Below, piece by piece: positions 18,507-26,760 of a DNA stretch of 64,000 bases. A program made the translations under genes and the position numbers. Source of the stretch: Bradyrhizobium sp. 170 (GTDB taxonomy: Bacteria; Pseudomonadota; Alphaproteobacteria; Rhizobiales; Xanthobacteraceae); contig NZ_CP064703.1 in the NCBI RefSeq assembly GCF_023101085.1, positions 6,014,001 to 6,078,000 of the forward strand. Reading direction: 5' to 3'. Within the stretch, counting starts at the first letter, position 1, and every line of letters starts with the position of its first letter. Under the pieces are notes generated by a model that searched no databases, was not told where the DNA came from, and saw nothing but the letters and a program-made list of their open reading frames with translations.

Positions 18507-18704
18507 TCACGCAACTGCAGCCGCTTTGATCTCGCGCCCGCCGATACGCCAAACCGGGCGCTGCTGTTGCACGCCCTTGAGCTGCGCTGAGACGGCCGAT
18601 GCCTCGTACGGCTCCAACACCGATTTGCCCCCCTCAGCGTCATAGACTTCCTGGGTCAAGTCGATTTCATTTCCGTCCGCTAAACCCTTAAATCCTCCGT
18701 CGTC
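18507..18704 (-). pseudogene. Gene remnant without a clean start
   Basis: A 65-codon open stretch reads protein-like to the stop (ADGNEIDLTQEVYDAEGG, then VLEPYEASAVSAQLKGVQQQ and VWRIGGREIKAAAVA). It has no ATG or GTG near its upstream end; only a TTG inside. The sequence before it continues protein-like in another frame (AETTEDLRV then stop), which suggests a frameshifted or truncated gene. Family unknown. Confidence 0.4.
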
Positions 18705-18868
18705 TCAGCAACAGCATGTCAAACTGGAGAACCCATCAGGCGTAAGTCATCAAGCGCCACTATCATGTGCTCCCATAGGGTTACCGCCGCTCAACGGAGG
18801 AGCTTACGTGCGACATCAAGTCCACGTCAGCTCCGGCGCGGTCTATGGCTCCTACTTGGCGCTCAACC

Positions 18869-19267
18869 TTAACGAAACGCTTTGGCGGCCGCGGCTGTGT
18901 CCGTGTACTCATGAAAGGCTACGATCTGGCCGCCGCGGACGGTGAAGACGTGCGCGAAGTCGCTCTCGTAGGTGCGCCCGTTGGCTTTGACCTCCCAGGC
19001 GTAGTGACCGAGCACGACGACCTTGTCGCCCTGTGCAATGAATTCACGTGGCTCGAATGAACGCGCATCCTGCAAACTGGCGAGCGTCGAAAAGAACTCG
19101 CCGACCGCGTCGAGCCCCTGTCGCTTGCCGGCAAAAGGCACGTTCTCAACCTCTGGCATCTGCCACGTGATGTCGTCTGACATGGATTGCAACAGCGTCG
19201 GGATGTCGCCGGCTTTGAAGGTGGCGTAAGCCTGCTCGACAAGCTGTCGGTTCTCATGTTCGCTCAT
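18869..19267 (-). CDS. NTF2-like (SnoaL-type) protein
   Basis: A 132-residue single-domain protein of the NTF2-like cone fold: QLVEQAYATFKAGDIPTLL opening helix, SDDITWQMP, FAGKRQGLDAVGEFF, then strands with VVVLGHYAWEVKANGRTYESDF and a final FHEYTD. AGGAGGGTG sits before the ATG. Members act as isomerases, dehydratase-like enzymes or ligand binders, and substrate cannot be read from sequence. It lies 59 bases after another NTF2-like gene in the same direction, so they likely form an operon. Confidence 0.85.
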   Translation of the reverse strand: MSEHENRQLVEQAYATFKAGDIPTLLQSMSDDITWQMPEVENVPFAGKRQGLDAVGEFFSTLASLQDARSFEPREFIAQGDKVVVLGHYAWEVKANGRTYESDFAHVFTVRGGQIVAFHEYTDTAAAAKAFR

Positions 19268-19326
19268 CTGCACCCTCCTGGCATTTTGGGGTGAAAATGC
19301 GGTCATTTGTCCAGCATCGCTCCAAC

Positions 19327-19767
19327 TCAGTTGAACGTCTGAAGTCTCAGCTTTAGCGAACCATCCGCTTGGCGCTCGAATACGTGCGTCGCGAGCCCAC
19401 TGAGTGGCGCCGGCTTGCCGTCCTTGTCCTTCCCGGTTGCGCTCCACTTGGCCGTGCCGAAAACGACCTTATCGTCTCCGCCGGCGTCGATGATCTCCAG
19501 CTTGTGGCCCGTCACGCCATTCGCGAAGAGCCCGGCCCAGAACTTCTCGATTTCCGCTGGCCCCGACGCGACTTGGTGCGTCGGCGGCATCAGCTTGGCG
19601 CCGGGGACATACGTGGCAGCGACGGCCTTCGCGTCTTGCTTGTTAAATGCGGCATCCCATGCTGTGTATGCCTTCTCGACCGCGCCTCTGGCGTCCTCGG
19701 CGAGGGACACCCCCGGAGCGGCGGTGAGCAGACAAAGGACTATTGCTGATGTATGGACCAAGCGCAT
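19327..19767 (-). CDS. Secreted NTF2-like (DUF4440/SgcJ-type) protein
   Basis: A 146-residue exported protein. The signal peptide is MRLVHTSAIVLCLLTAAPGVSLA. The mature part has the SgcJ/DUF4440 pattern: AVEKAYTAWDAAFNKQDAKAV, YVPGAKLMPPTHQVASG, and a KWSATGKDKDGKPAPLSG strand pair. GAGGAGG lies before the ATG. It is upstream of a cytosolic NTF2-like gene in the same orientation. Confidence 0.85.
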   Translation of the reverse strand: MRLVHTSAIVLCLLTAAPGVSLAEDARGAVEKAYTAWDAAFNKQDAKAVAATYVPGAKLMPPTHQVASGPAEIEKFWAGLFANGVTGHKLEIIDAGGDDKVVFGTAKWSATGKDKDGKPAPLSGLATHVFERQADGSLKLRLQTFN

Positions 19768-20272
19768 GGCGTCCTCCTCTGTCGGTTTCGTGCATCTCGA
19801 TCGAATGCATGTATGCCCGTGCCGAACGGCTCAAATGCTGAAAGCATCGACGAACGAAATCGGTTGTATGCAGCAATGCGTTGCCAACATCACGATCCAG
19901 CGTTGGAGAATGATGTACGGTCCGCCTCTGCTCCGTCACCGCGCGCATTCGGATCGGCACATGCAATTATACTGCCCGCGCACGTCCCCTAAGACTCACT
20001 CTTTTGGGGTACCTCCAGAAGCGGTTATTTGAAGGCGCTGAAAGCATCGCGTGACAGCAGCCTGCCCCGCTCACGTGTTGAAACCCACGGGCGCCAGCGC
20101 GACATGGCTTAGCAGTGTATCCGGACGAAAATCGGTGAGTACACGTTGTGGCACGCGCTAAACGAAAGCGCTAAGAGCAACCCCAAGACCGGCAACGGTG
20201 GCGACTGCGAGGAGGCGCGGCGCACACCGCAGTCAAAACGCAAGCCAATGTTCGTCGAATATGTCGAATGCA
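19768..20272. other. Intergenic region, no supported gene
   Basis: These 505 bases hold the promoter of the NTF2-like pair. A frame around 20109-20324 ends with a hydrophobic stretch and a possible lipobox (LALSFSAC), but it lacks a ribosome site, so I do not call it. Confidence 0.35.
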
Positions 20273-20527
20273 CTAAACGCGGTGCAAACACTCCGCGGAG
20301 AATGTTGCTTCTCCCGCCGGCCAAGCGATGGTCACCAGCTCGCCAGTCTCAACAACTAAGCCGATTGGGCTTCCGCTATTCAGTCGGACACGTTCTCCTA
20401 TCGTCAATGGTTTGCGACGACCAGCGCCTGATCTCCTCTCCAACAGATAGCCAAGAACCGGCAACGCAACTGCGACGAGAACAACAATCCGTGCCCAGTT
20501 CACCGGTTGCTCGTAACTGTCCACCAT
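20273..20527 (-). CDS. Small membrane protein with DUF2158-like domain
   Basis: An 84-residue protein. One N-terminal TM helix (WARIVVLVAVALPVLGYLL) is followed by a basic stretch and a small beta domain with IGERVRLNSGSPIGLVVE and a later AGEATFSAECL. This matches the look of DUF2158/YodC small domains (G-x-x-V-x-L-x-SGGP). The ATG at 20527 is preferred over 20566 because it starts next to the TM segment; the ribosome site is weak. Function unknown. Confidence 0.6.
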   Translation of the reverse strand: MVDSYEQPVNWARIVVLVAVALPVLGYLLERRSGAGRRKPLTIGERVRLNSGSPIGLVVETGELVTIAWPAGEATFSAECLHRV

Positions 20528-20738
20528 TCTTGTTGGATTGATCAAATCGCAACTCCTTCTTTGCATCGCTCAAACTGCGGCGTCGTCCGGACGCTTACGC
20601 GCGGCGGCGGTACGGCAGCTACCGTGGAAAGGATTTGTGCGCGCCCGTCGTGCGAACGATTTGTACTCATCGAGGCACCTTCAACTTATCTCTGAGCATG
20701 GTGGCGCAACCTGTAGATCGGTGAGGAGCTTGAATGTC

Positions 20739-21575
20739 CTACGCCGTGAGGATCGCGCACTGGGGAAAGTCGGCGTACTCGGACCACTCATCGCTATCGC
20801 CTTTCTCTGGAGCGAGCGTGACCTGCGCGGCATGAATTTGGGCAAGATCGGCCCAACGCATGTCTTTGTAATTAAAGCCGCGCGCGAGCGTGGGCTTGAC
20901 GACCATGAAGTAGGGCGAAATATCGAAATCGCGTGGCGCATAAAAAGATGAGTGACGGATCTCGGCAACTTCGTGCCGCCCCGTCTGGCCCTCGACGCGC
21001 TTGATCTCGGGCAGGACCGGATAACGCACGGCGTCGAAAGCTTGCGCAATCAGCGAAGAACAGATGATGCGGCTGGCATCGCCGGAGCCGAGCGTGACCG
21101 TTCGGCGGCGCCAACGTTGCGCCGTCGGACCTGGAAAGAGATACCGCATCAGGTCGATGACGTTCTTAAAGTCGTAGCCAAGACCGATGCGTTCGGAAGC
21201 GTAACGGCAGACGGTCTCGCAGTCCGCTTGGGTGAGGCCCACCGGCCGGCAGATGCGGGTTCGGCAATGCAGATATTTCGACAGCGGCGCCGACACGACT
21301 CCTTCTTCGATATTGGCTTCGATCAGGACATGGGGTTCGGCCTCGGTTTCTGTGCCGGCCATCGGCCCTACGTACAGCGCCGAATGCGACCAAACCGACT
21401 GAGTGAGATATTTGATGCTGCCGGAGATACGGCCTTTGCCCTCGACCAGCAGAACATCGCCAGGTCGAAGGGTCTCGCGTAAAGCCGTCATGTCGTTTGG
21501 AGCGAACGGCTCACGGTTGGCTGGCTGCTGCAGCCGAGCGAGAAAGCGTCCGACATTGTCGAACAGCGAGCCCAT
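20739..21575 (-). CDS. YiiX-like NlpC/P60-fold cysteine peptidase
   Basis: A 278-residue enzyme of the permuted papain-like YiiX/YebB group. The opening LRPGDVLLVEGKGRISGSIK is followed by the catalytic His in SVWSHSALYVG, a later acidic residue in LIEANIEEGV, and the likely nucleophile Cys in IICSSLIAQAFD. There is no signal peptide. Members hydrolyse amide or thioester bonds in lipids or peptides; the substrate is unknown. GAGGGA lies before the ATG at 21575; another ATG is 12 bases upstream. Confidence 0.75.
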   Translation of the reverse strand: MGSLFDNVGRFLARLQQPANREPFAPNDMTALRETLRPGDVLLVEGKGRISGSIKYLTQSVWSHSALYVGPMAGTETEAEPHVLIEANIEEGVVSAPLSKYLHCRTRICRPVGLTQADCETVCRYASERIGLGYDFKNVIDLMRYLFPGPTAQRWRRRTVTLGSGDASRIICSSLIAQAFDAVRYPVLPEIKRVEGQTGRHEVAEIRHSSFYAPRDFDISPYFMVVKPTLARGFNYKDMRWADLAQIHAAQVTLAPEKGDSDEWSEYADFPQCAILTA

Positions 21576-21749
21576 GTCGTCCCTCACCTTTTGTTGTTCC
21601 CTTATGGCAGTGCGAGGCGGCTCACGTGCCGTCCACTACCAAGTTCCTCACCAAGCGTAATCGTGAGAGGTGAACCAGACCACTGAACAGAGGTTGACCG
21701 TATGTAACCTTTTGTAGAGGAGGACATACCTAAGTTTGACTGGTCGCCT

Positions 21750-21780
21750 GGTGGGCACGCTTGCGCTTGGCCCACCCTAC
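21750..21780. repeat. Half copy of the GTAGGGTGGG palindromic repeat
   Basis: GGTGGGCACGCTTGCGCTTGGCCCACCCTAC-type right arm only. The left arm seen in the full copies is missing. Confidence 0.6.
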
Positions 21781-21888
21781 AATGCGCTGCAAATTGATTT
21801 GCTTTGCGCGCAAGCACAATCTCGACGCACGGCTGCGACAAATCAACACGACGGGCAAATCAGTCAGAACCTGTCCAGCCATTCGCGT

Positions 21889-22305
21889 AAAAATATTCCG
21901 CTTCCGCCGCAGGCCAAATCAGCCGCATAACTCCACCCGTCTCACCCAATTTGAGGGGCGCTCGCGATCGTCACGAACGTGCGGTGAGATGCGGTGGACG
22001 CGAGAGCTGCGACTGACGTGTGTGGCTCAAACGTACGGCGAAGTCGTGTGGTCCTGACGCCGCGGTGCTGGCGTCAAGTTCGCGAGAGGCACGCCTCTCA
22101 CGAGCGACGGTGGCAAAAGAGCCGTTCACCGGGGAGAGCTCGCTATAAGCCGTAAAGCCATTGCGCAGGGAAGGCCGGAATGCTCCCGCTGCCCTGTATG
22201 CTCGTGTGCATTTTTGTTTGCGCAAATCGCACGCGAAACCGCGGGTGCAGCAAGCACCCGGTCTTCCCTGCGCCCTCTGTTTCTCTGGAGGGCAAACGAA
22301 GATGC
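21889..22305 (+). repeat. Long structured non-coding repeat, copy 1
   Basis: A stretch of about 417 bases that also occurs inverted at 61996-62497. Shared blocks include AAAAATATTCCGCTTC, GCGGTGGACGCG, GCGCAGGGAAGGCCGG, CTGTATGCTCGTGTGC and CCGGTCTTCCCTGCGCCCTCT. The 3' part folds: GCGCAGGGAAG (22163-22173) pairs perfectly with CTTCCCTGCGC (22263-22273), enclosing a stem 22201-22209/22229-22237 and a hairpin 22242-22248/22254-22260. It could be a mobile non-autonomous element or a structured RNA. Confidence 0.7.
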
Positions 22306-22353
22306 AAACCTCGGGCGATCAGCGCCGCGAGAAGGCGAAGTCATATTCAGTTC

Positions 22354-22429
22354 GTAGCCCGGATGAGCGAAGCGAGATCCGGGACCACTCTGACACCGCC
22401 CCGGATCTCGCTTCGCTCATCCGGGCTAC
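22354..22429. repeat. Perfect 30-base inverted repeat
   Basis: Arms 22354-22383 and 22400-22429 are perfect reverse complements (left arm starts GTAGCCCGGATGAGCGAAGC) around a 16-base spacer. This looks like a REP/RPE-type element. It lies upstream of a minus-strand terminator. Confidence 0.85.
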
Positions 22430-22482
22430 AAGCTGCGCTCGCAATGACGCACCATTGGCTCCACCCATCCTACAAAACAAAA

Positions 22483-22505
22483 ACGGCGGGGAATGACCCC
22501 GCCGT
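22483..22505 (-). terminator. Intrinsic terminator of the gene at 22533
   Basis: A nine-base perfect stem ACGGCGGGG/CCCCGCCGT with a five-base loop, followed on the minus strand by a T-rich run. It nearly matches the terminator at 17548. Confidence 0.85.
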
Positions 22506-22532
22506 CTTCAGATCAGGGATCGCCAGATGAAC

Positions 22533-23156
22533 CTACAGCATTCCCATATCCAGCATGCCCGGCAGTTGCGCGAGCGGCAGCGCCGCGGCGCCGATCAGGG
22601 TTGCGACCAGCGCCGTGAGGCGGTGGTTGATGCGGCGCTTGCCGCGCATCTGGCTGGCAAGCCATTCCAGCACCTTGGTATCGATCTTGGCGGCCTGCGT
22701 CGGCGCCCAACTCTCGATGTCGGTGTCGGGCGACAGCGCAACCGTGCGCGGCGGCACCGGCAGGCCGGACTCGGACGCCGCATGGTGGGCGACCGCCTTG
22801 GCCAGCAGGTCGTCGAAACGGCCGTCGTCGGTACGCTCGGCGGCGGCGTCGCTGATTTCGAACAGCGCCTCGATCTCGGCGCGGCTCACCGGCTGATGCT
22901 CCACCGCGCTCACGGTCAGGATGCGCGCGCACCAGGCGGCGTCATCGGCGTCGAGCGCGCGGGAGAAATGGATACGGCCCCGGGTCGTGGGGCCCTCGCC
23001 GGTGATCACGCCGTCACGCACGATGGTGAGGGCGTGGGCTGCGGTCCGGCGGCAGGAAGGTTGCGGGACGTCGGACGTCTCAGTGGTGGCAGTCGGGGCA
23101 GGCATAGTTGCACTTCTCGATTTCTTTTTCAGGTCCAGCATTTCCATACGGGGCAT
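22533..23156 (-). CDS. Hypothetical protein with C-terminal membrane anchor
   Basis: A 207-residue protein I do not recognise. The N-terminus is basic and Pro/Thr-rich (KKKSRSATMPAP). The middle is soluble and helical (AEIEALFEISDAAAERTDDGRFDDL, read in two parts). A basic stretch (MRGKRRINHRL) precedes one hydrophobic segment (TALVATLIGAAALPLAQLPG) near the C-terminus, suggesting a tail-anchored topology. It ends at a strong terminator. In-frame ATGs at 23147 and 23141 are alternative starts. Confidence 0.65.
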   Translation of the reverse strand: MPRMEMLDLKKKSRSATMPAPTATTETSDVPQPSCRRTAAHALTIVRDGVITGEGPTTRGRIHFSRALDADDAAWCARILTVSAVEHQPVSRAEIEALFEISDAAAERTDDGRFDDLLAKAVAHHAASESGLPVPPRTVALSPDTDIESWAPTQAAKIDTKVLEWLASQMRGKRRINHRLTALVATLIGAAALPLAQLPGMLDMGML

Positions 23157-23580
23157 GAACGAGCGGTTAACGATTCGAAACTGGCACTTCGAGATTTTTA
23201 GATGGTTGCCAATTGGTCGCTGTGATGCCGGTCACGGTTCAGGCCAAAGCATCCTCAACGCACCCTCGGGTGCAAAGCGGCCCGGCGTGATGCGGGCGAT
23301 AAAAGGCAATATCGGGGCCGCGGCGGCAGAAAAGTGGAACAGTGTTGAAAAGATTGCGATCAAACAGAAAGATAGCGTTAGAACCTCTCTTGTCCCCGTC
23401 GAATGCGGAGCAAACGGGTTCTTTTCGTCGCAGAGGCGCGGATCAAAAGAAGATGCTAGGAGTTCCGGGCTTGCGGAGAAGGATCTCACCTTTTGCGCTA
23501 ACCGGTTCACTTAACCGCTTCAGACTCGTATAATCTTAAAGACGAATTTCCCTGTAACTTGAATAAGATGAGGTGAAACC
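23157..23580. promoter_or_regulatory. Divergent intergenic region upstream of peroxiredoxin
   Basis: These 424 bases separate the tail-anchored hypothetical gene from the peroxiredoxin gene. The part next to the peroxiredoxin start is AT-richer than its surroundings and should contain its promoter. A 92-codon minus-strand frame (23232-23510) lacks a ribosome site and family features. Confidence 0.35.
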
Positions 23581-24240
23581 ATGGCACTCCAGATTGGCGC
23601 AGTCGCCCCCGATTTCGAAGCCCAGACCACCGAAGGAAAGATCAACTTCCACGACTGGATCGGCAATAGCTGGGCGCTTTTGTTCTCGCACCCGAAGGAT
23701 TTCACGCCGGTTTGCACCACCGAACTCGGCGCTCTCGCGAAGTTGAAGCCGGAATTCGACAAGCGCGGCGTCAAGCTGATGGGCCTGAGCGTCGATCCCG
23801 TCGACCGGCATTCAAAATGGTCCGAGGACATCAAGGAGACGCAAGGTGCGGCGCCGAACTATCCGATGATCGGCGACACCGATTACAACGTCTCCAAGCT
23901 CTACGACATGCTGCCGGCTTCAACGTCGGGCGATCCGCTCACGCGCACGCCCGCCGACAACCAGACCGTCCGCAACGTCTTCATCATCGGGCCGGACAAG
24001 AAGATCAAGCTGGTGCTGGTCTATCCGATGACGACGGGCCGCAATTTCGCGGAAATCCTGCGCGTGATCGACTCCCTGCAGATGACGGCCAAGCATCGCG
24101 TCGCGACGCCTGCCGACTGGAAACAGGGTGAGGACGTCATCATCGCGGGCTCCGTGTCCGACGACGAGGCGAAGACGATCTATCCCGCAGGCTGGAAGGC
24201 GCCGAAGCCCTACATCCGGATCGTGCCGCAGCCGAAGTGA
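23581..24240 (+). CDS. 1-Cys peroxiredoxin (Prx6 type)
   Basis: A 219-residue AhpC/TSA-fold peroxidase of the Prx6 group. The active site is HPKDFTPVCTTELG with the peroxidatic Cys at residue 45 and the supporting Pro and Thr in place. This is the only cysteine in the protein, so it is a 1-Cys enzyme that needs an external thiol. The long C-terminal arm (DWKQGEDVIIAG to the IRIVPQPK end) is typical of Prx6. The ribosome site is GATGAGGTGA-like just before the ATG. It reduces hydrogen peroxide and alkyl hydroperoxides in the cytosol. Confidence 0.95.
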   Translation: MALQIGAVAPDFEAQTTEGKINFHDWIGNSWALLFSHPKDFTPVCTTELGALAKLKPEFDKRGVKLMGLSVDPVDRHSKWSEDIKETQGAAPNYPMIGDTDYNVSKLYDMLPASTSGDPLTRTPADNQTVRNVFIIGPDKKIKLVLVYPMTTGRNFAEILRVIDSLQMTAKHRVATPADWKQGEDVIIAGSVSDDEAKTIYPAGWKAPKPYIRIVPQPK

Positions 24241-24274
24241 TGGCGTAGCGGTCATCCCGGAATGGTCCGAAGTC

Positions 24275-24361
24275 GTAGGGTGGGCAAAGCGCAGCGTGCC
24301 CACCACTACTTGCGTCACTCTCGATGGTGGGCACGGCGCAAGTGCGCCTTGCCCACCCTAC
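24275..24361. repeat. Palindromic intergenic repeat, GTAGGGTGGG family
   Basis: An 87-base copy between convergent genes. GTAGGGTGGGCAAAGCGCAG at the left pairs with the right end GCCTTGCCCACCCTAC; inner GTGCCCACC pairs with GGTGGGCAC. Confidence 0.85.
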
Positions 24362-24377
24362 AGAGTCGCCGCAACGA

Positions 24378-24779
24378 TTAGCCTCGCGGCACCAGCCAAT
24401 TCGCCACGAGCAATCCGGCGGTCGACGAGACCGCCGTCACGAATGCGCCCCAGGCGATGTCGACGATCGCGACCGGCCAGCTCCAGTGCTTGAGCAGCGC
24501 CAGCGAGGTCAGGTCGAAGGTCGCATAGCAAAAGAAGCCGAACAACGCGCCATACAGCAGCGTCGATTGCCAGGTAGCGCCCTGCCCGCCGCTGACGAAG
24601 ATCACGACGCCGGCGACGTAGAGCAGATAGAACAGGATCGCGGGTGCGAGCTTGATCTCGCCCAGCATGTTGCCGACCTGGGAGGTGAAGAAGTCCTTGG
24701 CGACGACGCCAAGGAACAGAAAATCAAGGGGCACGATGACGATCAGCGTCACCAGATAGAGCGCGGCGTATCGGTTCAC
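24378..24779 (-). CDS. DUF2177 membrane protein
   Basis: A 133-residue membrane protein with four hydrophobic segments: YLVTLIVIVPLDFLFLGVV, LAPAILFYLLYVAGVVIFV, LLYGALFGFFCYATFDLTS, and a last one around AWGAFVTAVSSTAGLLV. The LDFLFLG and FGFFCYATFDLTSLA blocks with a following LKHWSW are typical of DUF2177. The GTG at 24779 is chosen as start because GGAGGG lies six bases before it. The function of the family is unknown. Confidence 0.88.
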   Translation of the reverse strand: MNRYAALYLVTLIVIVPLDFLFLGVVAKDFFTSQVGNMLGEIKLAPAILFYLLYVAGVVIFVSGGQGATWQSTLLYGALFGFFCYATFDLTSLALLKHWSWPVAIVDIAWGAFVTAVSSTAGLLVANWLVPRG

Positions 24780-24892
24780 GCAAAGCCCTCCAGCCCGGGA
24801 AACGAGGGGCAATCATTCGCGGTATAAGCGAATTACGAACGTGGAGGCTTCCGGTTTCACGGGCAGCAGGCGCTGCCGCCGTGACGCTTCCG

Positions 24893-26629
24893 TCAGGCGG
24901 CGCGGACGCGGTCGAGGAATTTCTCGACCTCGGCCTTCAGATGCAGGCTCTCGCTCGACAGATTCTGTGCGGACGCAAACATTCGGCTCGACGTCTCGCC
25001 GGTCTCGTCGGCGCCCTGCGCGGCGTTGCGGATGTTGGCCGCGACATCGGCCGTTCCGCTCGCCGCTGCGCGAACGCTCTGGGCGATGTTCTGGGTCGCG
25101 CCGCGCTGCTGCTCGACCGCCGCCGAGATCGAGGTGGCGATATCGCTGATGCGTTCGATGGTCTGGCCGATCGCCTTGATCGCGCTGACCGACTCTTCGG
25201 TCGCAAGCTGCATGTTGCCGATCTGGCTGGAGATCTCCTCGGTCGCCTTCGCGGTCTGGCCGGCGAGGCTCTTGACCTCCTGCGCCACCACGGCAAAGCC
25301 GCGGCCGGCGTCCCCTGCCCGCGCCGCCTCGATGGTGGCGTTGAGCGCCAGCAAATTGGTCTGCTCGGCAATCGAAGTGATCAGCTTCACCACGTCGCCG
25401 ATCCGCGCGCCCGCTTCCGACAATTCGTTGATGCGCTGGTCGGTGGCGGCCGCCTGCTTGACGGCGTCGGCCGCGATCCCGTTCGATTCCTGGACCCGGC
25501 GGGTGATTTCGGCGATCGAGCTGGAGAGTTCGTCCGAGGCGGTCGCCGCGGTGCGGACATGCTCGGAGGCAGTTTCCGAAGCGCCGGCCGACTTGCCCGA
25601 CAGGCCGGCCGTGGTCCGCGCGGTCTCGGTGAGTTGCCGCGCGACGCGCTCGAATTCGCTGGAGGAGCTCAGCACCTTGTCGAGGATGCTGCCGACGCTG
25701 GTCTGGAACTCGTCGACGAAGCTCCGCAATTCAGTCTTGCGCTGCTCGGTTGCGGCGGCGGCAGCCGCAATCTGCTCGTCGCGCATCCGGCGACGTTCGA
25801 CCGAGTTGTTCTTGAAGACTGCGAGAGTACGCGCAATCTCGCCGATCTCGTCCATGCGGTCTTCGCAATCGATCTCGACATCGGCGTTGCCGTTGGCGAT
25901 CGCGGTGAGCGAGGCCGTGACCGACGTCAGCGGCTTGGTCACCCGGCGCACGATCAGCATGGTCAGCAGCATTACGAGCAGTGCTGCGATGCCGGCGGCG
26001 ATCGCCATGTTCTGGATGGCATGCGACAGCATGGTCTCGTAGTGCGCCATCGGAATGCCGACATAGAGCAGTCCGACCACCTTTCCGGCCGGATTCATGA
26101 TCGGGTAGTAGGCCGTCATGAACGTCTTGCCGAACAGCGTCGCCGGCCCCTTATAGGCCTCGCCGCGGCGCACCACCGCCTGTCCGGGGTGGTCGGGGGC
26201 GAGCTGGGTGCCGACGGCGCGGTCGCCGTTCTCCTTCTTGACGTTGGTGGTGCGGCGGACGAACTGGTTGCTGGCTTCGTCATAAACGAACAGGGTCGCG
26301 TTGCCGCCGGTATAGCCGACCGCGCGATCGACGATCGCGTGGTCCTTGAACTCGGGCATCTTGGCAATTTCGGCGCGGGCGACGGCCCCGTCCTTGAGGG
26401 TGATCTTGGCGTCGCTGTAGGTCTCGGCAAACGCCAGACCCAGCGTGCGCAGGTTGACTTCGATGTCCCGCAGCGCCCTGTCGCCGAATTCTGATGTCAG
26501 CGACCAATGGGCCGCCCCCACCACCAGCGCGGTATTTACCGCAATCAGCAGGATGGCCGAGATGACGGCCTTGGTACCGAGCCGCAGCTTGAGCGCCGGC
26601 AGGAACTTTCCAATAGATCGCGTGGTCAT
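24893..26629 (-). CDS. Methyl-accepting chemotaxis protein
   Basis: A 578-residue inner-membrane chemoreceptor. TM1 is at about 18-40 ([20 protein letters not shown]). The periplasmic Cache-type domain includes [19 protein letters not shown] and [23 protein letters not shown]2 is around [23 protein letters not shown] follows ([20 protein letters not shown]). The signalling hairpin has [19 protein letters not shown] and [15 protein letters not shown]. There is no C-terminal NWETF-like pentapeptide. The start at 26629 (MTTRSIGKF) lies close to TM1; the upstream frame is unlikely. Ligand unknown. Confidence 0.93.
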   Translation of the reverse strand: MTTRSIGKFLPALKLRLGTKAVISAILLIAVNTALVVGAAHWSLTSEFGDRALRDIEVNLRTLGLAFAETYSDAKITLKDGAVARAEIAKMPEFKDHAIVDRAVGYTGGNATLFVYDEASNQFVRRTTNVKKENGDRAVGTQLAPDHPGQAVVRRGEAYKGPATLFGKTFMTAYYPIMNPAGKVVGLLYVGIPMAHYETMLSHAIQNMAIAAGIAALLVMLLTMLIVRRVTKPLTSVTASLTAIANGNADVEIDCEDRMDEIGEIARTLAVFKNNSVERRRMRDEQIAAAAAATEQRKTELRSFVDEFQTSVGSILDKVLSSSSEFERVARQLTETARTTAGLSGKSAGASETASEHVRTAATASDELSSSIAEITRRVQESNGIAADAVKQAAATDQRINELSEAGARIGDVVKLITSIAEQTNLLALNATIEAARAGDAGRGFAVVAQEVKSLAGQTAKATEEISSQIGNMQLATEESVSAIKAIGQTIERISDIATSISAAVEQQRGATQNIAQSVRAAASGTADVAANIRNAAQGADETGETSSRMFASAQNLSSESLHLKAEVEKFLDRVRAA

Positions 26630-26760
26630 AACGAGAAATCCCCCAAAATCGGGCCTAATCTGACCCGTTTTGCTTACGATCGCCTTAATGGGCACAACCC
26701 TTGGCAAGTTATTGGGAGATATATGAAATTTATACGTGTGCGAACGCCCCGGACTCTACC

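Larger units (their letters stand above)
21576..22532. other. 957-base non-coding region packed with repeats
   Basis: No convincing coding frame is seen. The stretch holds a half copy of the GTAGGGTGGG repeat, copy 1 of the long structured repeat, a perfect 30-base inverted repeat and a minus-strand terminator, each listed separately. Confidence 0.6.

Noticed and set aside
20109..20324. Possible small lipoprotein
   Set aside because: The lipobox-like LSFSAC is far from any start with a ribosome site.
21750..22505. Considered as a CRISPR array because of the many repeats
   Set aside because: Repeats are inverted and of different families; there is no regular spacer pattern and no cas gene.
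24881..26494. 537-codon plus-strand frame opposite the chemoreceptor
   Set aside because: Shadow of the receptor coiled coil; low-complexity D/R/G-rich.
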